This document shows positions 33,037 through 44,078 of a DNA stretch of 64,000 nucleotides, in pieces. The notes under the pieces are model-generated. The model worked only from the letters and a program-made list of their open reading frames with translations, had not been told where the DNA came from and did no database searches. Position numbers and translations under genes: made by a program. The DNA comes from Coniochaeta sp. PMI_546 (taxonomy: Eukaryota; Ascomycota; Sordariomycetes; Coniochaetales; Coniochaetaceae): contig MU271152.1 of the NCBI GenBank assembly GCA_021432605.1, positions 620,001 through 684,000 of the forward strand, given 5' to 3'. The stretch's first letter is position 1. Every line of letters starts with the position of its first letter.

Positions 33037-35025
33037 ATGAACTGTCCCTCTCGGACTGACGAACCGCCCGTGTCGGATGGCTACAACCAGAGCCCCAATG
33101 CCTTGTCCAATGATCTGACCACAAATGCGGATCTGAATGGCATCTCGAACTTGAGACAGAGGAGCGACGATGCCTTGTCCATACTGAACGGAGGCCAAAG
33201 CTCAGAAGGGCCGGACATAACCACTCCTCATGACCCCGATGGACATCGTGGAAACTCAAGGGGTGGTGAGGCGACTGCGGGGTCAGGTGTCAAAGACCAG
33301 CAGTCGCCAGAAAAGGGGCGGTTCGACCTGGAGACTCTCGTGACTCGACAGTCCGCGTCTCCCTCGGTCACCGGCCCCGGCAGTGGCAGCGGCAGTGGAT
33401 CCAACCGCTCCGGCGGTCCCAAGCCTCTGCTTCACCGCATCCGGAACGGCCTGATTACCTTTGGCAAGTTTGTCGGGCCGGGCTTCATGGTTGCCGTGGC
33501 ATACAGTACGTCTTCCCCTTTTGACATCACATCATCTTCTCCTCCCCCGTGCCCAAGACTCACGTGACACACAGTCGACCCCGGCAACTACGCGACGGAC
33601 GTAGCAGCGGGTGCCAGCTACCGCTTCCGCCTGCTCTTCATCGTCCTGCTCAGCAACATCTTCGCCATCTTCCTGCAGAGCCTAGCCATCAAGCTCGGCA
33701 CCGTCTCCGGCCTCAATCTGGCCGAAGCCTGCCGCGCCTTTCTGCCCAGATGGCTCAACTACTTCCTCTACGTCATGGCCGAGGGCGCCATCATCGCCAC
33801 AGACATTGCCGAAGTCATCGGCACCGCCATCGCCATCAACCTGCTCGTCCCCAAGATCCCCCTGGTGGCGGGCTGCGCCCTGTCCATCCTCGACGTCATG
33901 GTCATCCTCTTCTTCTACCAGCCCAACGGCTCCATGCGCGGCCTGCGCTTCTTCGAGCTCGGCGTCATCCTGCTCGTGCTCGCCGTGGTGGTCTGCTTCT
34001 GCGTCCAGCTCAGCCTCATCCGGGACACGGCCGTCGGCGACGTCTTCAGGGGCTACCTCCCCAACGCCTCCATCACCGAGTCCAAGGGCCTGTACCAGGC
34101 CTGCGGCATCCTCGGCGCCACCGTCATGCCCCACAGCCTCTACCTCGGCTCCGGCATCGTCCAGGCCCGCCTCCGCGACTTCGACAACAAGTCCGGCCTG
34201 CTCCCGCCGGAGCCCCCCCAGTCGGCCGCCTCGAGCATGCGCGACGGCCACGGCAGCGCCGACAAGGCGACCTACATCCCGAGCCTGAAGGCCATCCGCT
34301 TCAGCCTCAAGTACTCCATCGCCGAGCTCGCCATCAGCCTCTTCACCTTTGCCTTGTTCGTCAACAGTGCCATCCTCATCGTGGCCGGCGCGTCTCTGTA
34401 CAACAACCCCGACGCGCTGGAGGCCGACATCTTCGGCATCCACGACCTGCTCTCCGCCTCCCTTTCTCCGGGCGCGGGGACCGTGTTCGCCCTGGCCCTG
34501 CTCCTCTCCGGCGTCAGCGCGGGCATAGTCTGCACCATCGCCGGCCAGATGGTCTCCGAGGGAGCCCTGAACTGGACGCTGAAGCCCTGGCTCCGCCGGC
34601 TGGTCACGCGGAGCATCAGCATCACGCCCAGCATCATCATCGCCGGCGCCGTGGGGCGGTCCGGCCTCGACGCCGCCCTGAACGGGAGCCAGGTCGCGCT
34701 GTCCGTCGTGCTGCCGTTTGTCACTGCCCCGCTGATCTACTTTACGTGCATGAATAAGTATATGACCGTGCAGCCGGGGATGGCGAGGTATGCGGTGCAG
34801 GGCACCGATGCCGAGACGGCCCTGGGGAGGAGAGTTACCGGGGACGAGGGCCGGAAGAGGAGTCTGTGGGCGAGGATTATGTTTAGGGGGGATGGAAACG
34901 AGGAGGTCGAGGGCGGTCCGGTGAGGATGGCGAATAGCTGGCTTGTTGCTGCTTTTGCGGTGTTGGTGTGGCTGATCATTACGGCTATGAATGTGGCGAA
35001 TCTGGTGTTGCTTGGGAAGGAGTGA
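33037..35025 (+). CDS. NRAMP manganese/divalent metal transporter (SMF-type)
   Basis: A 639-residue transporter in two exons (33037-33505, 33575-35025; GTACGT...CAG, phase 1). About 130 disordered Ser/Gly-rich residues precede eleven or so hydrophobic helices. The first helix carries the metal-binding DPGNYATD, split by the intron after the codon for Tyr-Ile. Helix 6 carries the GATVMPHSLYLGSG metal motif (MPH). The family imports Mn2+ and other divalent ions with protons at the plasma membrane, vacuole or endosomes. A Ser/Pro-rich insert follows helix 6. ATG 33037 has a strong context (TTCACCATGA); the frame is open upstream to 32944. The 402-codon frame at 33549-34757 is a shadow of the G/C-rich third positions. 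Confidence 0.92.
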
Positions 35026-35648
35026 GTTATGTTTTATTGATGGTGATGATGCTTTAATGTTATCAATGATGGATGGAAAGGCGTAGTGAAGGAGAAGAGG
35101 GTAGTGTTGGTCGTGAGCAAGCCCTGCATTGGTCTACACCGGGCGTCAAGATGGGTTTCAGGATAGGATGAATGAACAGGTTCCAGCTTCGAAAGACTCC
35201 AGTATCTGTACCCCTTGGTAATGAATTGGCATGTGCTGAAAGATACCCGTAGGGCAAAGCTATGTGTATGAGATGTTGAAGACTTGGCTGTTGTTTCTGT
35301 TTTCCGATGCTTCAGCTCTTCGTTGCTTCTGCTTTCCTGCGAGTCTTTGTTTTGTCGTCCTGCTGGTTGTTGAACTGTTTCTAGGTGTCGTTGATTCTAG
35401 GTCTCGAAACAAGCCTGTCAGGCAGCTACCCTTCACAGCTTGCTGAGCTTTGTAGACCTAGGCTTGAGAACTTCTTAGTAAGATCTCGCGCATTCTCCGG
35501 GTTGTAGAATCTCATTCATATCTGAGTCTTTGCAGGAGTATATAACAGCTCCCAGCTCCCAGCTCCCAGCCGATCTACTCGGACAGTCGGCAGTCATTCC
35601 CTTGGTTTGACATCTTACGAACACTATCTTCTGACTCCTCACATCATC
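35026..35648. other. Intergenic, upstream of F-box gene
   Basis: No gene is seen. Three tandem CAGCTCCC units occur at 35547-35569, just upstream of the F-box gene; this is too small to interpret. Confidence 0.4.
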
Positions 35649-37166
35649 ATGCCAACATCGAAGAAGCGCAAACGGCCCAATAAGCGAGCTGCGCCAAAGA
35701 AACAAGCGAAGACGCAGCAGACCCCCGAGAACCATGACATCCACGCGGGGGTGTCTGAAGGGAGCCTTGGGCAGCAGACACAACACCCGGTCACCTTGGG
35801 CGATCTGAAACGTACCATGGACCCTCTGATAGCGGCCCAGGTCTACAACGCCTGTCACAGTCCCATGGGCCGGCTCCCGGAGGAAATCGTGCTCGAGATC
35901 CTTCACTACCTCCGCCACGATATTGTTGGCCTTCATTGCCTTCGCCAGGTCTCCGCGCGATTCAGACGTCTCATATACTCGAAAGACATATGGCGCTACC
36001 TAAAACTACCACGCGAGACTTCAGGACCATGCATCGATCTTTCAAAGCTCTGGTACTACCCAGACGACCTGCGTGAGCGACTTCAATCGCACTTACAAAA
36101 AGACATGATGTGCAACAAATGCATCCTTAATCGTGATATGCACATTGTCACGGGGCACTGGAACCAAGAATCCTCTGCCGTTCTCCTTGCTCGTGCATTG
36201 TCCGAAGCATACCGGTTTATAATAGAGCCTCGTACCCCAGAGCTTCGTCGTTACTGTCACGGCTGTAGGGGTCATCATGACCTGTTACAGTTCTCGGATT
36301 CGGAGCAACAGCCTGAGAAACAAGAACGGCAGTGTCTGAGCCGTCAAGGAGCGGTAAAGCTCTGCGAGCACGTCCACATCGCTTGGGACGACATAGAGAC
36401 TCACATAAAGCACTGGTTGCATCGTGCGCCTGGTGACTGGCAGGCCTGCTTCGACCATTTCAAGATCGAGTGCCATGATCCAAGCCATGACACCCGATGC
36501 ATGGACGAGGCGTTGCCAACATGGCCGCGAGCCAGTCTATACAGCCGTAACGACGGTAAGGTGGCACTGAAGTTGGAGTGGGCACCTCACAGTGGCTTTG
36601 GGGCTATCAGACTCACCGCCGATGGACGTGCTCCCGCCCCGGACTTGAGGGCCATCTTCGCTAGGTATCGACGGGGGACGGCCAAAATCATGCTACCTGC
36701 GTACCGTCTAGATTTTCTGCCAGAGATGGTGTATTTTGATCCTTTCAGATGCAGTTGTCTTTACTACGCAGGGTGGAATGATGGGGAAAGATTCGAGACG
36801 AAGACTCCAACTGGTAAATCCGAGGACGGAACCTTCTTCCAGACACGGCCCGCCAGGAAAAGTTGTTCCCATCAGTATAATCGATACTGGGATGGCGGCA
36901 TCCAGAAAGTCAGCATGGAACGACACTGGGGGAAACGGTCGACCGACACGGTGTGCCTCGTTACCACGTACAGACGTGAAGTGGCGATCTGCTATCTCAC
37001 GAGTCCCAGCGGTTGCATCAGACCTTTCTACGAATGGTACAAAGCAATGGATCCGGACACGTACGACCGTCCCACTGACAGGTATTATGCTCGCCCGCCG
37101 TGCAAAGACGAGGACTGCATGAACTATTATCGATACCCAAGGAAGAACGACTTCTGGAAAGAGTAA
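35649..37166 (+). CDS. F-box protein
   Basis: A 505-residue, single-exon protein. A basic stretch (residues 5-20, KKRKRPNKRAAPKKQ) looks like a nuclear localisation signal. An F-box follows at about residues 74-120 (GRLPEEIVLEILHYL through the KDIWRYLKLP end), which would bind SKP1 and make the protein a substrate adaptor of an SCF ubiquitin ligase. A following segment has CNKCILNRD and YCHGCRGHHDL, two CxxC pairs that may bind zinc. No leucine-rich or WD repeats are visible, so the target is unknown. The first ATG in the frame is used. The gene is convergent with the GlcNAc-6-phosphate deacetylase and probably is not part of that cluster. Confidence 0.8.
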   Translation: MPTSKKRKRPNKRAAPKKQAKTQQTPENHDIHAGVSEGSLGQQTQHPVTLGDLKRTMDPLIAAQVYNACHSPMGRLPEEIVLEILHYLRHDIVGLHCLRQVSARFRRLIYSKDIWRYLKLPRETSGPCIDLSKLWYYPDDLRERLQSHLQKDMMCNKCILNRDMHIVTGHWNQESSAVLLARALSEAYRFIIEPRTPELRRYCHGCRGHHDLLQFSDSEQQPEKQERQCLSRQGAVKLCEHVHIAWDDIETHIKHWLHRAPGDWQACFDHFKIECHDPSHDTRCMDEALPTWPRASLYSRNDGKVALKLEWAPHSGFGAIRLTADGRAPAPDLRAIFARYRRGTAKIMLPAYRLDFLPEMVYFDPFRCSCLYYAGWNDGERFETKTPTGKSEDGTFFQTRPARKSCSHQYNRYWDGGIQKVSMERHWGKRSTDTVCLVTTYRREVAICYLTSPSGCIRPFYEWYKAMDPDTYDRPTDRYYARPPCKDEDCMNYYRYPRKNDFWKE

Positions 37167-37559
37167 ACTCATCTTCAACGCTGTTCCTGGTATCTTGTAC
37201 TTGGCCACTGGCAAAGAGCAGAAATCATTCATGTAGTAGCTAGGGGATACCTCACCAGGGATACACGAAGACAGCAATGATTGAGGAGGCATGGCGTTGA
37301 CAACCCTACCCAGTGGAGCGTTATACTCTGATATTGACTGGAGAATTGTAGTAAGAGGCAAGGTATTGAGGCCAAAGGCAGAGAGGAGCCTCGTTATTCC
37401 GCAGAGAGTTGAATTGCGGTGCATGTAGACTTAGACATTGTTTGGGAACAACCTGGCATGATTTACTTGCTTAGACAAACAGTCATCAATCTCTATTTCC
37501 AATCCTGAACGCCGGAACCGCCCTGTAATACGGATCGCACCATGCATCTATCAAGCATT
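37167..37559. other. Convergent 3' region
   Basis: No gene is seen. It is the shared 3' flank of the F-box gene and the deacetylase gene. Confidence 0.4.
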
Positions 37560-38921
37560 CTAAAACACCCTCGCCCCGAATTTCCACACCTCATCAATAA
37601 CCAGCTTCGGCGTGCCGTCTTCATTCTTCTCCTCCGAAAAGACTACAAGGTCTGCATCGCCTCCGGCTTCCAGAGTACCTTTGACGCCCTGAACACCAAG
37701 CATAGCCGCCGGCGTGGCAGTGACGGCCTTCAAGGCCTGCGGTATCGACGCGCCGGACCATTTGAGGAAGTTGTTGACGCACTCGATAAGAGTGATGGAG
37801 CTGGTTCACGTCAGCATAATGCAACCCGAGTATATAGTGTAACCCATGGACGTCCCGCAAAGCACTCACCTTCCAGCAATGGTTTCCGACCCCTCGAGCA
37901 ACAACACACTTCCCTTCTTCACAATGAAGTTCTCCTCGTCACCGTTGGTCCACCGATACGCCCCGTCCGGCAGACCCACGAGATGCATCGCATCAGTGAC
38001 GAGGATGAACCCGTCCGGATGCGAGTTATACGCGATCTTGACCGTCGTGGGATGTAGATGGATACCATCGGAGATAACCCCGAAATAAGGCCGTGGCAGC
38101 GACTCCGCGATTCCTAACACTCCAAAGATGCCAGGGTTCCGGTGGTGCAGGGGCCGCATCGCATTGAACAGGTGCGTGATCATGGTCGCGCCCTTTTCGA
38201 CCGCAGCCGAGGCCTCTTCGTAGGTGGCTTCTGAGTGCCCGATAGAGTAGATGATGTTCCGGCTGCAGATCTCCGGGATGAGGGAGCTCATGCTGCCCCG
38301 TTCCGGCGCGGCGGTGATCATTTTTATGGGAAGGGGAGAAGATGATGTGGGGTTCGGAGTGATGTTCTCCGCGCCGTACATGTCCTCCAGGTCTTGGAAG
38401 GAGTTCGCTTCGACCAGGACGTTGCGGTTGTGCACGCCGTTCTTGGTCGGATTCAGGAACGGGCCCTCGACATGTGCGCCGAGGGATTCCGCGCCGTCAG
38501 AGGATTGGCGGTGGCTTCCTGATGGTCCGAGGAAAGGGAGGACCTTGTGGTAGAGCTCGCTGGTCTGGCTGGTGACTGTCGGAATGTACGAGGTCACGCC
38601 TGTTGCGACGATCTGCCGGTTGACCTCCTTGAGCTTCTTGCCGTACTGGGACATGTCCTCCAGGACGGTGGAGAAGTTGAACCCAAACGCTCCGTTGAGC
38701 TGGCATTCTATCATACCCGGCGACAGGATGCGGCCGCCGAGGTCGATTGTCTCATCCGGGAGGACACGCTCGTCGTAAAAGGCTGCTTGGCTCTGCAGGA
38801 TCTTGCCGGTGACGGAACTGACCCAGACGTCTCCGTCTACCAAGCTGTCGCCGACGACAAGCCTGCAGTTGGTGAACTTGGTGATGCCATTGACCGGCGC
38901 TTGCCGAATGGCGGAAGGCAT
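37560..38921 (-). CDS. dac1: N-acetylglucosamine-6-phosphate deacetylase
   Basis: A 430-residue NagA-type amidohydrolase in two exons (38921-37870, 37800-37560; GTGAGT...CAG, phase 2, joining as ETIAGSSITLIECV). It removes the acetyl group of GlcNAc-6-phosphate to give glucosamine-6-phosphate and acetate. Metal and catalytic motifs are present: HVEGPFLNP, the metal His in IGHSEATYEEA, THLFNAMRPLHHRNPG, and the catalytic Asp in VTDAMHLVGLPDG. The reading frame is open upstream to 39071 and would add a hydrophobic leader, but that extension has no ATG, so the first in-frame ATG at 38921 (MPSAIRQAP) is used. It is divergent from the GH3-GNAT gene. It is named after the Trichoderma reesei dac1 gene of the GlcNAc cluster. 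Confidence 0.94.
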
Positions 38922-40063
38922 GGTCTGATAGCCAAAGCGACGAGGACGCGTCAGGTTATCGCAGAGTGAAACGTAAGGACAGAGGTCCTTTGAAAGGTGT
39001 TGAGAGGCTCCATGTATCAAGAACAAGAAGGACAGGACCAGAGCCAAGATACGTGAAGAGACACTAACCACTTATTAGGTCTGACACGGCAGCGGACCGG
39101 CATCCAGTAATCCACTGTGTCGGATCAGATCACGGAATCTATGCGTCAGAGTACAACGGATCACGATGAGGTAACTGCCCACGAGTAGCAGAGAGAAGCA
39201 CGAGTGGTCGGGCCGGCGATAGCCACTTGGCCCATACCAGCATTGCCCTGCGTCACAGGCGAAAGGCAGAAGCTGGGCGAAAAAAGATGCGCAACGACGC
39301 AAGATCCACATGGCCGCTATATCACCTTACATTCGCCCGATAAGGATTTACCAGACACGATATACGGTGGACCTAACCTGCGGACTCGGTCGGAATCAAA
39401 GTTCCCAGCACGGTGTGGCGGAGAAGAGGCCGAAATGTCTTGTTGGTGAGTGTGACCGTCCAGTTGCCGCGACGGAGGCCTGAGTGGGAGGCAAGAGGCA
39501 ACCGTTCGCTCCTGCCAGAAGAATGTAACGTTGCCGGATCCCGGATCCGCTCCTGCCCCCGTCTGTCATCTTTCAACGGTCGAGTGAGACAAATGGAAGA
39601 CAAGCCTTTTGGAGACTTTGGAGTAATGGAGTCAACCCTTCAACGCCCTTCCTAATTGGGAATAGCGTAATTTCCCCTCAGTCCATGCGGATTCCCATCT
39701 CCAATCATCGATATTGTGTCAGCTTGGCCAATGAGAGAGGGCCGTGAATCAACCGCTCATGCTTCGTTCAATGTTCTATTGAGCTTCGACGCCAGCACTG
39801 ATGCTTGGGTCTCCGTTTCAGCCACCAAGATCATCCTAACGAGATACCTACCGGCACAGAGGTCGCGACATCTCTGTACAACTGCCTACCTCGGATCTCC
39901 CAGCTGTCTGTCAGTCTGACCCGCTAAGCTTAGAACCCAAGCTCAGCCAGACATGCCATCCATACGGTGACAGACAGGTACTACAAGGCGATCTCAGCAT
40001 CCATACCAACCTTCCAGCCCCCTGTGAGACTATTAGCTGAGGCTCAACTGCCTGGTCCTCACC
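38922..40063. promoter_or_regulatory. Divergent promoter of deacetylase and GH3-GNAT genes
   Basis: About 1.14 kb lies between two divergent GlcNAc-cluster genes, the natural place for RON1 (Ndt80-like) binding. Ndt80 binds gNCRCAAAW elements in yeast. The closest I noticed is GAGACAAAT at 39585-39593, which misses one conserved base. No coding frame is convincing here. Confidence 0.45.
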
Positions 40064-43000
40064 ATGGCCAAGTTCGACGCCGATTTAGACCCACTATGGC
40101 AGGACCTAGACTGGTACGTACCTCTTCTACTCGGCCTCTGCTATTGCGTGCCGGGCCACCGCCGACGGCGTTCGGGTCCGTGTGGACCTGTCTCGTATGT
40201 TGTATGCGGCTTCCTCGTGCTGACGCGGCTGGTCCCAAAAGGGCTATTGGCCAGATGTTGTTCATGGGATGGGACGGAACTGAAGTTACACCTCAGTTGC
40301 GCCATCTCATCGTTGATCATCACATCGGCTCCATCCTCTTAACAGCCAAGAACCTCAAATGTAAGGTCACCGTCAAACCTTAACTCGGACTCTGTCAGGG
40401 ACACACGTGAAATTGGTACGCTGACCACCTCGCAGCTGCCCATCAAACGGCCAGGCTCGTACAGGAGCTGCAGACGATTGCTCATCAAGCTGGCCATCCG
40501 CAACCTCTGCTGATTGCACTTGACCAGGAGAATGGTGGTGTTAACAGCTTGTTCGACGAGGCTTATATATGCCAGTTCCCTAGCTCCATGGGCCAGGCTG
40601 CCGCCGGCAGTCCAGAGCTCGCCTACACCATAGCCAAGGCCACAGCAACCGAAGTGTCGGCATGTGGCGTCAACCTAATCCTCGGACCCGTGTTGGACGT
40701 CCTCACCAACGCACGCAACCAGCAGATGGGTGTGCGCGCTACTGGTGACGACCCGCAGGAGGTCTCCCAATATGGTATCGCCGCCATAAACGGCTACAGG
40801 GCTGCCGGAGTAGCTACTTGCGGCAAGCACTTCCCTTCTTATGGCAACCTGGACTTCCTTGGCTCAAGCCTAGAAATGCCCATTATCACCCAGACACTGG
40901 AGGAGCTGTCACTCAGTGCTCTTGTTCCGTTCCGGAACGCTATCTCCACAGGATGTCTCGATGCCATGTTCGTTGGCGGCTGCGGTATCGCCAACCCATC
41001 CATGAACGTCAACCATGCTTGTCTATCAGATCAAGTTGTCGATGACTTGCTCAGACATGAGCTTGGGTTCACCGGTGTCGCCATTTCCGAGTGCCTAGAG
41101 ATGGAGTCTCTCCGCAACGAGATCGGTGTCAAAGCTGGTACGGTCATGGCTGTCGAAGCCGGCTGTGATCTGATCCTCCTTTGTAGGGCATACGACGTCC
41201 AGCTCGAAGCCATCTCCGGGCTGAAGCTCGGCGTCGAAAACGAACTCTTGACCAAGGAACGGATTTATACCTCGCTGAAGCGGATCCTGCGAATGAAGAG
41301 CTCATGCACTTCCTGGGCGAAAGCCTTGAACCCTCCGGGGATCTCGCTTCTCTCCAAGATCCACCCTGAACATCTGGCGCTGTCACGTAAGGCCTATGAT
41401 GGCTCTATAACCGTCATGCGCGACAACGAGAAACTCTTACCGCTCAACGAGACGATGCATATGAACGAGGAGCTTCTCCTCTTAACACCCCTCGTCAAGC
41501 CTCTTCCAGCGTCGTCAATGACCAAAACCATCCTCGAGGCCAAGAACGCAAATGCCCCTTCCAACCACGACAAATGGGCTCACCGTGATAGGGGTGCCAT
41601 CATGAGCGGCGAGGGCGTGTTCAGGGAACTGGGTAGGTCCCTAGCTCGTGCCAGACACGGAAAGCTTCTGCACACGTCCTACACAGCCAATGGTGTCCGA
41701 CCAGGTACAATCTCTTCTCTATTGATGTAAGAAACAACGCTAATGGAAGACACAGTTCACGAAAACCTCATCAACCGGGCCTCATGCATCATTATTGTCA
41801 CGGCAGATGCCAACAGAAACCTTTACCAAGCCGGTTTCACCAAGCATGTCGCCATGATGTGCTCCATGCTGAGAGCCAGCGGTCAGAAGAAGTCCCTGAT
41901 TGTGGTGGCCGTAAGCTCCCCGTACGACTTTGCTATGGACAAGTCCGTCGGAACGTATATCTGCACCTTTGACTTCACAGAGACGGCCATGTTTGCTCTC
42001 GTTCGAGCACTGTTCGGGGAATTTCAACCCCACGGCACCTTGCCCGGCACGCTGCGGAAGAGCAAAAAGGTTGTCAAGTCGAGGCAGCAATGGCTGGTTG
42101 AGAACTATAATCGCGACAGAGACGGCCGTGGCCTCGACGAGCTTTTACAAGCCTTGGCCAGGGCCAGTGCACCGAGTCATCAATATCTGCAGACAACAAC
42201 CGCCGCGGCCTTCGAGCTCTTCAACCCGAGCATCGTGGAATCGCACTTTGTGGTCCGGAACAGCAGCACTCACGCACTGTACGGTTTCTGCGCCACTTAT
42301 TTCACCAAGGGTATCGGGGTCATTGGAGCCATCTTCGTCGACCCATCGAAGCGCAACGTATCAATTGGAAGATCCCTACACCGGAGAGCGCTCCGTAGTC
42401 TCACTCAGAGACAAGGCATAAAGAAAGTCCAGCTTGGCATGTCCTTCCCAGGCGTTTACCTCGGCATACCAGTCGACGACAGCACGACCCTGAAGAGCTG
42501 GTTCGCAAGCAGCGGCTGGGATACTCAGTTCCCGAAGCGTCTCACCAACATGATCATCAACGACCTGACGACCTGGCAGGCGCCCGAAGGCTTACTGCAG
42601 AGCATTCAGCGCGCGAGCATCAGCTTCGACCTCATCCACGGTCTCGATAATGCCGAGAGCGTCTTGAACCACGTCGCAACGCACGCCACGCCAGGAGTCT
42701 ACGAGCTCTACAAGTATGCTCTCCAGGAGACCAAGACATGCGGTGTCGTGCGCGCCAAGAGCCCCGTCGACAGCCTGCTGGGTACGGTCATCATCTGCTC
42801 ACCCGGAAGCCACCTGGCCACGTACGTGCCAGCACTGTTTCCCACTCGGCGGGATGAGCTGATCGGCGGCATACTAGCGCCCGTCGTACCGTCCACAGCG
42901 CAAGCAAATCTTGTGTTGCAAGGCCTCGCACTCATGGGCGTCAGGCAGAACAAGGCGCATAAATCTCTGAGAAGCGTGCTGAGCTGGGTGCAAGACGAGA

Positions 43001-43131
43001 CCTACGAGCCGCTGTTGACCATGGGATTCAATGTGCTGCAGAGCTTTGAGGAGATTACGAATGCGCCGGAAAATGTGAGCGTCAAATCCTTATACTGTGT
43101 TTTACGAATGACAGAGCTAATAAGTGCATAG
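40064..43131 (+). CDS. nag3: GH3 hexosaminidase-like protein with GNAT-like domain
   Basis: A 937-residue protein in four exons (40064-40113, 40242-40360, 40436-41704, 41756-43131), lengths summing to a whole frame. The N-terminal part is a NagZ-type GH3 barrel (IGQMLFMGWDG, HIGSILLTAKN, ALDQENGGVN, LGPVLDV, CGKHFPSYGNL, VAISECLEME). The middle is the GH3 alpha/beta domain. The C-terminal third contains a GNAT acetyltransferase-like fold (IGAIFVDPSKRNVSIGRSLHRRAL). There is no signal peptide, so it is probably intracellular. It resembles the GH3 gene (nag3) of the T. reesei GlcNAc cluster. Oddly, the catalytic Asp-x-His dyad of bacterial NagZ is not seen, and Glu stands where the nucleophile Asp is expected (SECLEM versus SDDLSM). 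Whether it hydrolyses chitobiose or muropeptide-like substrates, or has another role, is open. Confidence 0.88.
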
Positions 43132-44078
43132 TTTATCGATGTTGTTTGAGATTTTGTACCGCGATTGTTATGTATGACGATTAGGATATGGATGCTTCTG
43201 GCGCTACTTATGTCTGCTATTTACCTGAGTTCTATTTCATCCTGTATCCTCAATCTCTACGCCCATATGATTCTTGCAAGCTTGAAGCTTCTACAGATCT
43301 ATCAGCACGTTTTTCGGTTGTCGGTTGTTCTGATGTCGTAGTCGTTACCCCTGATCAATCTCCATGTTCGCAGATCTGCGACACATCTCCACTAAACAGA
43401 CGTTATCAGGCAGCAAGATTCATCGAGCACACTTGATCAAGTCCATGGCGGATGGGAGGTCTCGTGCCGCTGTTTTTGTCCACTGACACGGATGATTGCA
43501 GCGCCCGAAGACCCTGAATTCTGCATCCCTCGGTCTCATTTCCCCAATGTCTCGAGCCGTGGCCGAAGTTTAGCACCTCTCTAGCGTGAGGGTCTGCAGA
43601 CTTTCAGGGTGGAAAGCAGGGCAGCCACACGGGGCCGAGCATGCTCAGGGTAACCTTGAACGGCTTCCCCTCACCCCACCACCATGTCCATGCATCCATC
43701 CAATTGGCGTTCTCGTCTTTGTCCGGCTGATAGGAACTGGAAGCTCTGTGGAACTGGGGAGGAAGCTGTGGTCGCTCCACTGGGGACTTACAACATTCGC
43801 CCGCCCGTCGCCCGCATCGCAATTGGGAAAGTCAAAAGTGCGCTATCGTGAACCACACTCTACTTTGCTACGTCTCCAGATTGACATCTGACAGTCCTCT
43901 CTCACCACAAGGAAAGTGCTTGTTCGAACAGAAAGTGAGCGTTTTGAAATACCATACCGGAAGTTCAGTCAACAGGCTCACCGGTAAAGTGACTCCTGGT
44001 CGGATTCGGCCGCGTCCGTCTGACAATTTAACCTTTACCAAATGCCGATAAAGGATCGACCACACGAGACGAGATGAG
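43132..44078. other. Intergenic, ron1 promoter
   Basis: No gene is supported. It is the upstream region of the cluster regulator gene. Small frames at 43188-43891 have no recognisable domain. Confidence 0.4.

Noticed and set aside
33549-34757. 402-codon plus-strand open frame
   Set aside because: It overlaps the NRAMP gene in another frame; Arg/His/Pro-rich, with no domain.
38922-39071. N-terminal extension of the deacetylase with a hydrophobic leader
   Set aside because: The frame is open, but no ATG occurs in it upstream of 38921; the only extended start would be GTG, and NagA enzymes are cytosolic.
39585-39593. Possible Ndt80-type (MSE) site GAGACAAAT in the divergent promoter
   Set aside because: It misses one conserved base of gNCRCAAAW, and a nine-base degenerate motif is expected by chance in 1.1 kb; not listed as a site.
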